Source: CAZVIK01 sp964627045 (GTDB lineage Bacteria; Acidobacteriota; Terriglobia; Bryobacterales; Bryobacteraceae). Taken from it: DNA of 14,333 nucleotides. Positions 1 through 7,522 of this stretch are shown here, in pieces; position 1 is the first letter of the stretch, and each line of letters opens with the position of its first letter. A model generated the notes under the pieces. It had not been told where the DNA came from. It worked only from the letters and a program-made list of their open reading frames with translations, and searched no databases. Made by a program: the position numbers and the translations under genes. The stretch spans positions 1 through 14,333 of the forward strand of contig CAZVIK010000092.1 of the NCBI GenBank assembly GCA_964627045.1. Direction: 5' to 3'.

Positions 1-148
1 GACCCTGCACGATTCCCTTGGCCAGCGTGGTCTTCCCGGCCCCCAGATCCCCGATGAGCAGCACGACCGCGCGGAGCGGCAACTCGCGGCCAAGTTCCAC
101 TCCGAGGGCGAGCGTCTCCTCCTCGGAGTTAGTCCGATGCGCCCGCAC
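1..148 (-). CDS. tsaE: TsaE, tRNA threonylcarbamoyladenosine biosynthesis ATPase (N-terminal part, cut by window edge)
   Basis: TsaE is the small ATPase that works with TsaB and TsaD to make the t6A37 modification on ANN-decoding tRNAs in the cytoplasm. Forty-nine residues are visible. They begin MRAHRTNSEEETLALG and run through a hydrophobic strand into a P-loop, GDLGAGKTT (residues 33-41), which is the family's typical Walker A. The rest of the roughly 150-residue protein lies beyond position 1. I chose the GTG at 148-146 because the NSEEET start of the conserved domain follows within a few codons and a GGAGG-like stretch lies just upstream. It overlaps the end of nnr by 20 bp, which suggests translational coupling. 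The nnr-tsaE (yjeF-yjeE) neighbourhood is common in bacteria and supports the call. The start codon is less certain than the identity. Confidence 0.9.
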   Translation of the reverse strand, partial: MRAHRTNSEEETLALGVELGRELPLRAVVLLIGDLGAGKTTLAKGIVQG

Positions 149-1673
149 ACTCCTCCATGGCTTCGGGCAGGAACTCCAGCAGGTCGGTAGCAATCAGGGG
201 CCGCTCACCGAGGGCCGCCGCCCCCAGTTCGCCGGTTCGCCCGTGCAGGTAGACCGCGGCGGCCACGGCTGTCTGGGCCTCCTGTGGCGCTTGCGCCACC
301 AGTCCCGCTAGGAGCCCGGTGAGAATGTCGCCGCTGCCGCCCGTCGCCATTGCAGGGCCGCCCGTGGGATTGATCCATACTTCTCCGTTGGCGAGCGCAA
401 TCAACGTTCGCTGCCCCTTCAGTACCAGCGTGACACCACGCTCCCGCGCAAACTCCCGCGCCACGCCCAGTCGGTCCGCCTGCACCTCGGAGGTCCTCCG
501 CCCCGTGAGCCGGCCCATCTCGCCGGGATGCGGTGTGAGAATCAGCCGGTTTCCATGAAAACTCGTACCGGCCAGCGCATTCAAGCCGTCGGCGTCCACC
601 ACGACGTATTGCGGCGTCCCGGCCGCCAGCCTGCGCACGACCTCCACCGTCTCGGCGTGTGTGCCCAGCCCGGGTCCGATGGCGACGACGTCTTTCCCGG
701 GAATGAGCGCCGGCAATGCGCCCGCTTCCAACGCGCGGAGCGAGATGCCGCCGTCCGGCGTCTCCGGCAACGGTTCGGTCATCAACTCCGGCGCATGCGC
801 CGCCACCGCAGCGGTCGCCGATTCCGGGGCCGCCACGGTCACCAGCCCCGCTCCCGCGCGTAGCGCCGCCATTCCCGCCATTGCCGCCGCGCCGCTCTTG
901 CCGCGCGAGCCGGCGACGACCAGTACGTGCCCGAAGTCGCCCTTATGCGACCCGGCCGGTCGCTTCCCCAAAATCCCGCCGAACCACTTCCGCTCAACCA
1001 GGGAAAGAAAGACGGAATCGTCCTCTTCAAACAGCGACGCCGGGCTCCCGATGTCGCAGACGTGCAATTCGCCCACCCGATCGCACGCCGGCGGCAAAAC
1101 CTGGCCGACCTTGGGCGCTGTGAAGGTCACCGTGTAGTCCGCCCGCACGGACTCGCCCAGGATCGCGCCCGTATCGCTCGGCAGGCCGGAGGGAAGATCC
1201 ACCGCCACCACTTTGGCGCCGGGGAAGCCGCCGCGGATCTCGCGGATCAATTCCAGCATCGCGCCCGTCGCGGGGCCCTTCAGCCCCGTGCCGAGCAACG
1301 CGTCCACCACAACGGTGGCGCGCCGCATCTCAGGCGAGACGGCCCGTTGGACCACACAGCCGCACACCGCGAGCATGCGGAGGTTGGCCGCGGCGTCGCC
1401 GGCGAGTTCCGCCGGGTCGGCCGCGAGCACCACATCCAGGCGGCGCGGCCTCAGGTGGGTGTGAAGTTGGCGCGCCACCACCAGCCCGTCGCCGCCGTTG
1501 TTGCCCTTGCCGCACAAAACCACAACGTGTTGATCGCCCAGGGGTGCGAAGGCGGATGCGAGAAACTCGCTCACCCGATGCCCAGCGTTCTCCATCAGGA
1601 TGAGGCTGGGAATCCCCATGGCGATGGTGCGGCGATCGATCTCCGTCATCTGAGCCGCTGTCAGAACCTTCAT
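129..1673 (-). CDS. nnr: Bifunctional NAD(P)HX epimerase / ADP-dependent NAD(P)HX dehydratase
   Basis: This enzyme repairs hydrated NADH and NADPH. The N-terminal YjeF_N domain epimerises R- and S-NAD(P)HX, and the C-terminal ribokinase-like domain dehydrates S-NAD(P)HX using ADP. The 514-residue product has both halves at the usual length for the fusion. Epimerase motifs are CGKGNNGGDG (residues 54-63), DALLGTGLKG and DLPSGL. The dehydratase part (from about residue 235) has HKGDFGHVLVVAGS, the TPHPGEM motif and GSGDILTGLLAG near the C-terminus, the nucleotide/catalytic signature. I start at the ATG at 1673-1671 (MKVLTAAQM), which is where the family normally begins. The open frame continues 23 codons further upstream, but that stretch overlaps the channel gene and is not family-like. 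The start overlaps the channel stop as ATGA, so the genes are probably coupled. Confidence 0.95.
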   Translation of the reverse strand: MKVLTAAQMTEIDRRTIAMGIPSLILMENAGHRVSEFLASAFAPLGDQHVVVLCGKGNNGGDGLVVARQLHTHLRPRRLDVVLAADPAELAGDAAANLRMLAVCGCVVQRAVSPEMRRATVVVDALLGTGLKGPATGAMLELIREIRGGFPGAKVVAVDLPSGLPSDTGAILGESVRADYTVTFTAPKVGQVLPPACDRVGELHVCDIGSPASLFEEDDSVFLSLVERKWFGGILGKRPAGSHKGDFGHVLVVAGSRGKSGAAAMAGMAALRAGAGLVTVAAPESATAAVAAHAPELMTEPLPETPDGGISLRALEAGALPALIPGKDVVAIGPGLGTHAETVEVVRRLAAGTPQYVVVDADGLNALAGTSFHGNRLILTPHPGEMGRLTGRRTSEVQADRLGVAREFARERGVTLVLKGQRTLIALANGEVWINPTGGPAMATGGSGDILTGLLAGLVAQAPQEAQTAVAAAVYLHGRTGELGAAALGERPLIATDLLEFLPEAMEECAGASD

Positions 1674-2680
1674 GCGGGCGCTCCCGCCAATCGCGCTTCC
1701 AGCTTCCGCAAGTCTTCGGGTTCGCCCATGGCCACCAGGCAATCGCCGCCCTGCAAGACTGCGTCGGCGGGCGGATTGAACAACATCTCGCCGCTGGCCC
1801 GCCGGATCGCCAGCACAATCACGCCGATATCACGCCGGATCTGCATTTGCTTTAGCGACATGGACGCGAACTCGCTGGCCTCGGCCACCCGAACCTGCTC
1901 GATCAGCACGTTCAGCCCCATGTTTTCGGTGGTCAGGTCCAGGAACTGCAGGACATGCGGCCGGATCAGCGCGTGCGCCAGCCGGTGTCCCGCGTGGGTG
2001 TATGGCGCGAAGACAGTGTCGGCGCCCGCGCGCCTGAGTTTCTCCTCGGCCTCTTCCTCACCCGCCCGCGCGGAGATGTTGAGCATCGGGTTCAAGGTCT
2101 TCGCGGACAAGATCACGAAAAGGTTGTCGGCGTCGGAGCCGAGCGCCGCCACCAGCCCACGCGCCCGCTTCACCCCCGCATCGAGCAACGTCTGGTCGCG
2201 CGTGGAATCGGCGGCCACCCCGTGCATCCCCCATTGAATCGCCAATTCAAGCTTCTGGGGGTCGCGCTCGATGACGACGCAGGGCTGACCGGCCTTCTGA
2301 AGTTCCCACGCGGCGCCCCGGCCCACGCGCCCGTAGCCGCACACAATGTAATGGTTCTCGAGCTTGTCGATCATGCGTTTCATCCGCCGTTTTCCCAGCA
2401 GCTCGCCCAGTTCCAATTGAATCACGGTCTGTGCCACCACGCCGATGGCGAAGAACAGCAGGCTGACTCCGAAGATGATCAGCACCACGTTGAACACGCG
2501 ACCGGCGTTGCTGAGCGGGTGAATCTCGCTGTAGCCCACCGTGGCGACGGTGATCAACGCCATGTAGAAGGCGTCGAAAAGCGGATAGTCCTCAATCAGA
2601 ACGAATCCGGCGGTCCCGACAAGCAGCACCCCCAGGACCGCCACGCCGATTATGGTCAGACCTCGTGGAACCCGCGGCAT
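1670..2680 (-). CDS. Potassium channel protein with RCK (TrkA-N/TrkA-C) domains
   Basis: A 336-residue two-helix K+ channel subunit, expected to form a tetramer in the inner membrane gated by cytoplasmic RCK domains. TM1 is about residues 8-29, the pore helix and filter about 36-52, and TM2 about 62-88. The selectivity filter reads TVGYSE (residues 47-52) rather than the textbook TVGYGD. The RCK domain follows, with strand IVCGYGRVGRG (GxGxxG at 115-120) and an acidic E138 at the end of strand 2. In Rossmann folds that acidic residue typically favours NAD(H) over NADP(H). A TrkA-C domain occupies about residues 250-335. The start is 6 bp after the phosphatase stop, with an AGGA just upstream. 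The stop overlaps the nnr start by 4 bp. The physiological ligand cannot be read from sequence. Confidence 0.92.
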   Translation of the reverse strand: MPRVPRGLTIIGVAVLGVLLVGTAGFVLIEDYPLFDAFYMALITVATVGYSEIHPLSNAGRVFNVVLIIFGVSLLFFAIGVVAQTVIQLELGELLGKRRMKRMIDKLENHYIVCGYGRVGRGAAWELQKAGQPCVVIERDPQKLELAIQWGMHGVAADSTRDQTLLDAGVKRARGLVAALGSDADNLFVILSAKTLNPMLNISARAGEEEAEEKLRRAGADTVFAPYTHAGHRLAHALIRPHVLQFLDLTTENMGLNVLIEQVRVAEASEFASMSLKQMQIRRDIGVIVLAIRRASGEMLFNPPADAVLQGGDCLVAMGEPEDLRKLEARLAGAPA

Positions 2681-2686
2681 GGCTTC

Positions 2687-4771
2687 CTATAGCCTCCGCG
2701 CCAGGAGCATCGTCATGTCGTCCTGCGCGTCGGGGGAGCTGACCCACTGGCGCACCGCAGCGTAAATTTCTTCCAGGATCTCCGCCGGGCGGCGCGAAGC
2801 GTTCCGCAGCAGCAGTTCGGCCAGGCGGTCCTCTCCGAACATCTCGCCGTATTCGTTTTCCGGCTCCGTGATGCCGTCGGTGAAGCAGGCCAAAAGGTCG
2901 CCGGGCTCCAGGTCGAATGTGCTTTCGCCATACTCGGCGAAAGGGAACGCTCCCACCACCATGCCGTTAGTTTCCAGGCGGATCACTGAGCCGTTGCGGA
3001 TTACGATAGGCGGCGGATGCCCCGCGTTGGTGTAGCTGAGACGCCCGGTTCCGCTATCGTACACGCCGAAATAGAAAGTGGCGAACTTCTCGGCCGACGT
3101 GAAGGCGTAAAGCTGTTGGTTTAACTGCGAAACGAGGTGCGCCGAAGTCACTTTGTGCCCATTGCCGCCCGCGCCAGAAGAGACCGCCTCCAGGCAGGCT
3201 GTAATCTGCGTTCGCAAGCTGGATTGCACTGTTGCCATCAACAGCGCGGCGGAGATCCCCTTGCCGGCGACGTCCCCGATGGCTACCGCCAGCCGGGAAC
3301 CGCTGAGGCTCAGGTAGTCGTAGTAATCGCCGGAGACCGTCCGCGCCGGATGGCAGTGGCCCACCAGTTCCAGGCCTTCCACCGTTGGGACCGTCTTCGG
3401 ATACAACTGGCTTTGCACCTCACGGGCGATCTCCAGTTCCGATTGCAGCTTCTGCTGTTCCTTTTCCACGCTGAGCAACCGTTCCAGGTTGCCGGTCATG
3501 CGGTTGAACGAGTGGCCGAGTGCGGCGAGTTGATCGTTGCCTTTGACCTCAATCCGGTGGGCGAAATCGCCTCGCATAATGCGTTGCGTTCCGTCGTAGA
3601 GTCCGTGGACGGCGCCAGTGATGGTGCGCGTCAAAGAGACGCCAATGCCGAGCGCTACCAGTTCTACGACCAGCAGCAGGACCGCGACCGCCACGAAGGC
3701 GTAACCGAGAGCCCCGCCGAGGTCGCCTTGCTGGCTGAACAGCGTTCGCACGATGGCCGACGGCCGGCTGACCACAGCGATCGGCGCGGCGTGGGAACGC
3801 TGTGGGTCCTCCCAGTCGGCGACCTGCGCCACCGTGTACCAGGTGACCTCGATGTCGAGCCAGTTTTTCGCCGCCGGAACGCGGCCGGCTGCGAGCCGCT
3901 CCCGCGACCGGGGGGCCGACGTCCCCCCTTGGCCACCACCAGCCGCTGCCACGGCGTTGTCGAACAGCACGTCTCCCAAACCCGGCACCAGGTCGCGGAG
4001 CAGCCCGGAGGTGACCGGAACCGTCAACAGTGTCTCGCGCCCGGCGCTGCGCGCGTGCGACCACATGTATACCCGGCCTTCTTTCTGGATCAGCCCGCTG
4101 CCTTCGGCGAGCCGGGCGGGCGGGAGGGTAATGGATGAGCTTTCGGGAAACCGCCACTCGCCCCGCTCGCGCAGCAGGATTTCGACGCTCGGAAACCGGC
4201 GGGCCATGGCCTGCGCCATCCAGCGGATGTACTCGGCGCGCGCTTGCGGCGGCGTTACCAGCAACTCCCGGGCCGGCGCCACCAGCGCACTGGTCCGCTC
4301 CTCTAGTTCGCTGGACACCAGGTAGACCGCGATCTGCGCCGTGAGGAGATAGCACCCGATCGCGACCAGAAGGAGGATCAGTCCGATCGGCACGACCGCT
4401 ATGAAGAGGTACGCGACCACCAGCCGGTTGCGCAACCTCCAGACGGCCGAACGGATCAGCCGGTGCGCCACCCGCGCCGCCACCACCACCGCGCTCACCG
4501 TGAGGGCAAGCCCGGCCAGCAACGACAGCATGCTCCCCGGGGTCAACCCGCGCAGTGCGGCGTAGACCATGAGCAGGACGGCGAACAGCCACTCGGGCAC
4601 ACCACACCAGCGGTAAACCGCGCGAAACCGTTCAGACACCGCCATACCCGCCCACGGCGGTATTGTATCATCCAAGCGCTTTCCAGGTTCCGTTCGGGGG
4701 CTCGCCGGACCAGTGCCGGCGTCCATCTCCGCCACCGGGAGAAGTTCATTGTGGGGGGGCTCCCGCCGCAT
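2687..4771 (-). CDS. Membrane sensor SpoIIE/RsbU-type PP2C serine phosphatase with HAMP domain
   Basis: Probable signal-transducing phosphatase that dephosphorylates a serine on a partner protein, classically an anti-sigma-factor antagonist. The 694-residue product has TM helices at about 61-75, 82-104 and 117-142, then an extracytoplasmic sensor region (about 145-355) containing a Gly-rich linker near 277-283. TM4 (about 356-380), a HAMP domain (about 381-433), a short coiled coil and the catalytic domain (about 447-694) follow. Metal-binding aspartates are all present: SGDYYDY (D482), GDVAGKG (D500), FTDGITE (D632) and AQDDM (D684/D685). No known family could be assigned to the sensor region. 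The start is uncertain: the first ATG (4771) has no clear ribosome site and the first 42 residues look unconserved, so ATG 4645 (MAVSERF) is a credible alternative. It heads the minus-strand operon. No anti-sigma or antagonist gene is nearby, so its substrate is unknown. Confidence 0.92.
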   Translation of the reverse strand: MRREPPHNELLPVAEMDAGTGPASPRTEPGKRLDDTIPPWAGMAVSERFRAVYRWCGVPEWLFAVLLMVYAALRGLTPGSMLSLLAGLALTVSAVVVAARVAHRLIRSAVWRLRNRLVVAYLFIAVVPIGLILLLVAIGCYLLTAQIAVYLVSSELEERTSALVAPARELLVTPPQARAEYIRWMAQAMARRFPSVEILLRERGEWRFPESSSITLPPARLAEGSGLIQKEGRVYMWSHARSAGRETLLTVPVTSGLLRDLVPGLGDVLFDNAVAAAGGGQGGTSAPRSRERLAAGRVPAAKNWLDIEVTWYTVAQVADWEDPQRSHAAPIAVVSRPSAIVRTLFSQQGDLGGALGYAFVAVAVLLLVVELVALGIGVSLTRTITGAVHGLYDGTQRIMRGDFAHRIEVKGNDQLAALGHSFNRMTGNLERLLSVEKEQQKLQSELEIAREVQSQLYPKTVPTVEGLELVGHCHPARTVSGDYYDYLSLSGSRLAVAIGDVAGKGISAALLMATVQSSLRTQITACLEAVSSGAGGNGHKVTSAHLVSQLNQQLYAFTSAEKFATFYFGVYDSGTGRLSYTNAGHPPPIVIRNGSVIRLETNGMVVGAFPFAEYGESTFDLEPGDLLACFTDGITEPENEYGEMFGEDRLAELLLRNASRRPAEILEEIYAAVRQWVSSPDAQDDMTMLLARRL

Positions 4772-4993
4772 CTGCGGTCATAGGGTTCATACTTGGGGTC
4801 CAGTAGATTGGATCCATGCCACACGCGCGGTGTGCGCCCTTCTCCCCCTGAATCACCTAATCCCTCTGTTGTCAGCGCATTTCCGGCGCGATAGACACAT
4901 TGACAGGTCTTCCGCCCGTGAAGTGGCGGCGGCCATTTGGCGGCGGCGCGGGCCATGAGCCCGGCCGCAGGCACAGCGAAAAGAGAGTCCAAG
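4772..4993. promoter_or_regulatory. Divergent intergenic region between phosphatase operon and chemotaxis receptor
   Basis: This 222-bp stretch separates two divergent transcription units and must carry promoters for both, but I cannot place either confidently. It holds a CACAC-GCGCG-GTGTG inverted repeat at 4820-4834, a perfect TTGACA at 4900-4905 (no matching -10 at 15-19 bp), a direct repeat TGGCGGCGGC at 4924-4933 and 4938-4947, and a small CGGGC/GCCCG hairpin at 4949-4963, about 30 nt before the receptor start. I find no convincing flagellar sigma-28 or sigma-54 promoter. Confidence 0.4.
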
Positions 4994-6616
4994 ATGACCA
5001 TCGGGAAAAAGCTGCTAACAAGCGTTGTCGCGTTGCTCTGCCTCATTCTGGTTCTGGGCGTCGCGTCTTTGTGGACAGTAAGCAAGTTGGGGGATCAACT
5101 GAATACCGCCGTGACGTCGACCGCGCAGAAGGCCTTCAGCGGCCAGATGCTGGGCCGCGAGTTTTTTGAATTGCAGGCGACAGCGCGCGGCGCGCAACTC
5201 AGCCTCGTCAACAACGACGCTAACGCGTTCAACTCGAACGTACAGAAGTTCGACAACGCGCTCACCCAGATCCGCACGGAGATTAAGGCCATGCGGGCCC
5301 TGGATTCGTCGGCGCAGGGCCAGACCACCATCCAGGAGATCGAAGACGGAATTGCGGCTTGGCTGCCGTTGCACGAGCAGTACATCGCCGCAGCCAAACA
5401 GGGGAAGTTCGGCGACGCCCACAAGATCATGGTCGACCAGATCTACCCGGTGTTCCAGCGCGTGCAAAAGAGCGCTGACAATCTGGTTGAGGAACAGCGC
5501 AAGCTCCTGGCGGAAGCCAACACTCAAGCGGGAACCAGCATCGCGCAGAGCCGGTGGATCAGCATCCTGCTGATCGTCCTGGCCGCGGTCGTGGGTGCGG
5601 CTGTAGTTTACATAGTGAAGGACATCACCAACAGACTGCGCAAGATCACGGCAGAGATGGGCGAGGGCGCCGAACAGGTGGCGGCGGCGTCGCATCAGGT
5701 ATCCTCGGCCTCGCAGGCGCTGGCGCAGGCATCCAGCGAACAGGCCGCGTCGCTCGAGGAGACCTCGGCTTCGGGCCAGGAAATCACGGCGATGACCAAC
5801 AAAAACTCGGAGAACTCCCAGTCGGTCGTCGAGCTGATGACAAAGACACAGGAGTCGGTGTCGGGCGCCAACCGCCGTCTGGATCTGATGATCACCTCGA
5901 TGAAAAACATTACGGCGGCCGGCGACAAAATCGCACGCATCATCAAAGTGATCGATGAGATCGCCTTCCAGACCAACATCCTGGCGTTGAACGCCGCCGT
6001 CGAAGCGGCACGGGCCGGCGAGGCAGGCTTGGGCTTCGCCGTGGTGGCCGACGAGGTGCGCACGCTGGCGCAGCGTTCGGCCCAGGCGGCCAAGGATACC
6101 GCCGCCACGATTGAGGAGTCCATCAACACGTCAAACGAAGGCAGCCGGCGGCTGCAGCAGGTCGCCGACGCCATCTCGGAGATCACCGAGAACGCGGGCA
6201 GGGTGAAGACTCTGGCCGACGAAGTCAACTTAGGCAGTCAGGAGCAGGCGCGCGGAATAGACCAGATCGCGAAAGCCATCACCCAGATGGAGGAAGTCAC
6301 GCAGAAGACGGCAGCGCACGCCGAGGAAAGCGCGTCGGCAAGTGAGGAGCTTAACGCGCAGGCCGAAGCCATGCGGAACGCATCGGCGGCGCTCAAGGTC
6401 ATGGTGGACGGCGCCGCCGGCGGAGGAGCCGCGCCCCCTCGTTCCGGACACCGCCGAGCCGCGGCGGCCGGCGCGACGGCGCAAGGTCTGGCGAAGCTCA
6501 AGGCCGCCGTCGGCAGGAGCACGCGGCCCGCGATGGCAGACCGCAAGCTGGCGGCCGTGGCACACGTCCCGAGCAAAGATACGATTCCACTCGACGAGGA
6601 TTTCGAGAAGTTCTAG
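4994..6616 (+). CDS. Methyl-accepting chemotaxis protein, no recognisable HAMP domain
   Basis: Transmembrane chemoreceptor that would control CheA kinase. From the ATG at 4994 (MTIGKKLL) it is 540 residues: TM1 about 6-29, a helical periplasmic domain of 4-helix-bundle type about 31-185, TM2 about 188-208, then the cytoplasmic signalling coil. The hairpin tip is classic: DEIAFQTNILALNAAVEAAR (321-340) followed by AGEAGLGFAVVADEVRTL. A likely methylation segment is SEQAASLEETSAS (248-260). Between TM2 and the coil there is only KDITNRLRKITAEMGEGAEQ, too short for a full HAMP domain. The tail from about 472 is Ala/Gly/Lys-rich and ends DEDFEKF, with no NWETF-type pentapeptide for CheR binding. 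The open frame extends 19 codons upstream from a TTG, but the MTIGKK start gives the normal receptor N-terminus. There are no che genes in the window. Confidence 0.93.
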   Translation: MTIGKKLLTSVVALLCLILVLGVASLWTVSKLGDQLNTAVTSTAQKAFSGQMLGREFFELQATARGAQLSLVNNDANAFNSNVQKFDNALTQIRTEIKAMRALDSSAQGQTTIQEIEDGIAAWLPLHEQYIAAAKQGKFGDAHKIMVDQIYPVFQRVQKSADNLVEEQRKLLAEANTQAGTSIAQSRWISILLIVLAAVVGAAVVYIVKDITNRLRKITAEMGEGAEQVAAASHQVSSASQALAQASSEQAASLEETSASGQEITAMTNKNSENSQSVVELMTKTQESVSGANRRLDLMITSMKNITAAGDKIARIIKVIDEIAFQTNILALNAAVEAARAGEAGLGFAVVADEVRTLAQRSAQAAKDTAATIEESINTSNEGSRRLQQVADAISEITENAGRVKTLADEVNLGSQEQARGIDQIAKAITQMEEVTQKTAAHAEESASASEELNAQAEAMRNASAALKVMVDGAAGGGAAPPRSGHRRAAAAGATAQGLAKLKAAVGRSTRPAMADRKLAAVAHVPSKDTIPLDEDFEKF

Positions 6617-6640
6617 CCGCCCTGCACCTGCTGCTTGATC

Positions 6641-6709
6641 CGGCCGCTCATTCCGGGTCCGCTGCACGGCTCCCCCGTGCCCGGACCGATGGGCGGCCGC
6701 TCTTTTTTT
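6641..6709 (+). terminator. Intrinsic terminator after the chemotaxis receptor gene
   Basis: A nested hairpin lies 24 bp after the receptor stop. The inner stem is GCACGG (6664-6669) with CCGTGC (6675-6680) around a 5-nt loop. It is extended by GGTCCG (6656-6661) with CGGACC (6682-6687), across a 2-nt/1-nt internal loop. CGGCCG at 6641-6646 can pair with CGGCCG at 6694-6699 to close the whole. It runs into CTC and seven Ts (6703-6709). The T tract is on the plus strand only, so it serves the receptor gene. The convergent LOG-family gene has a GACGG/CCGTC stem at 6713-6730 but no T tract on its own strand. Confidence 0.85.
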
Positions 6710-6729
6710 CCCGACGGGGCCCGGGCCGT

Positions 6730-7515
6730 CTACACGCAGGACCTGGCGATGGCCGGGGTCTCCGACTCCTTCGCCCCGGGCTGTAGGTAGAGCCTGGTGA
6801 GCCCTTCCTGGAGGATTCGCATGGCCGACTCTGGGTCGTCGGCGAACTGAAACAAGTTCAGGTCGTCTTCGGAAATCATCCCGTGCTTCGCCAGGGCCGG
6901 GAAGTTGAGGATCTCCTTCCAGAAACTGGTTCCGTAGAGCACGATCACGATCTTCTTGGCGAGCTTTTCCGTCTGAGCCAGCGTCAACAGCTCGGTGAGC
7001 TCGTCGAGTGTCCCGAACCCGCCGGGAAACACCACGAGCGCCTTGGCCAGGTAGGCGAACCAGAACTTGCGCATGAAGAAGTAATGGAATTCGAAGGACA
7101 GCTCCGGCGTCACCCATTGATTGGGCCACTGTTCGAAGGGCAGGCCGATGTTCAGCCCCACAGTCGTGCCATCGGCGTCCTGCGCGCCACGGTTGGCCGC
7201 CTCCATGATGCCCGGTCCGCCGCCGGTGCAAACCACGAACCGGCGGGCGGAGTTCTCCAGGCTGTTGGACCACTCTGTGACCATCCGGGCCAGGACGCGA
7301 GCCTCCCGGTAGTAGCGGCCCAACGGTCCCTGTTCTTCGATTCGCGCCGATCCAAAGAACACGACGGTATCGCAGATCTTGTGCTTCCGGAAGTGCGCCA
7401 GCGGCTCCAGGTATTCCGAGAGAATCCGAAGCGAACGGGCGTCGGAGGAGTCAAGAAAAGCTTCGTTTTTGTAGGCCTTTGGGCGGCGGTTTCGGGTGAA
7501 GGTTCGGTCGATCAT
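6730..7515 (-). CDS. LOG-family Rossmann protein (TIGR00730 type; putative nucleotide 5'-monophosphate phosphoribohydrolase)
   Basis: Cytoplasmic protein of the LOG / 'lysine decarboxylase-like' family. Characterised members hydrolyse the N-glycosidic bond of nucleoside 5'-monophosphates, for example cytokinin ribotides or purine nucleotides, to a free base and ribose 5-phosphate. The 261-residue product has a FFGSARIEE strand-loop (53-61), GGGPGIMEAANRGA (98-111) and the diagnostic PGGFGTLDELTE (164-175), with an MRK basic segment at 148-150. The older annotation 'lysine decarboxylase' is not justified. Compared with short LOG proteins (about 190 residues), it has a longer N-terminus and a C-terminal extension. 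It starts 7 bp after lpxD stops on the same strand, so the two are probably co-transcribed. The ribosome site is weak (GTGAG overlapping the lpxD end). The true substrate cannot be told from sequence. Confidence 0.9.
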   Translation of the reverse strand: MIDRTFTRNRRPKAYKNEAFLDSSDARSLRILSEYLEPLAHFRKHKICDTVVFFGSARIEEQGPLGRYYREARVLARMVTEWSNSLENSARRFVVCTGGGPGIMEAANRGAQDADGTTVGLNIGLPFEQWPNQWVTPELSFEFHYFFMRKFWFAYLAKALVVFPGGFGTLDELTELLTLAQTEKLAKKIVIVLYGTSFWKEILNFPALAKHGMISEDDLNLFQFADDPESAMRILQEGLTRLYLQPGAKESETPAIARSCV

Positions 7516-7522
7516 GTTTGGC

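Noticed and set aside
927..2237. Long plus-strand open frame (436 codons) antisense to nnr and the channel
   Set aside because: It lies opposite two well-matched conserved genes, has no recognisable domain and a shadow-frame composition (His/Arg/Ala-rich); long antisense frames are expected at this GC content.
3137..4138. Plus-strand open frame (333 codons) antisense to the phosphatase
   Set aside because: The opposite strand encodes a complete PP2C phosphatase with all catalytic motifs; the antisense product resembles nothing.
4900..4905. Perfect TTGACA as a -35 box for the chemotaxis receptor
   Set aside because: No sequence resembling TATAAT lies 15-19 bp downstream; the region there is GGC-rich. 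Left as a note, not a promoter.
6730..7515. Annotation as lysine decarboxylase
   Set aside because: PGGFGTLDE and GGGPGIMEA are LOG-family motifs; no PLP-dependent decarboxylase features are present.
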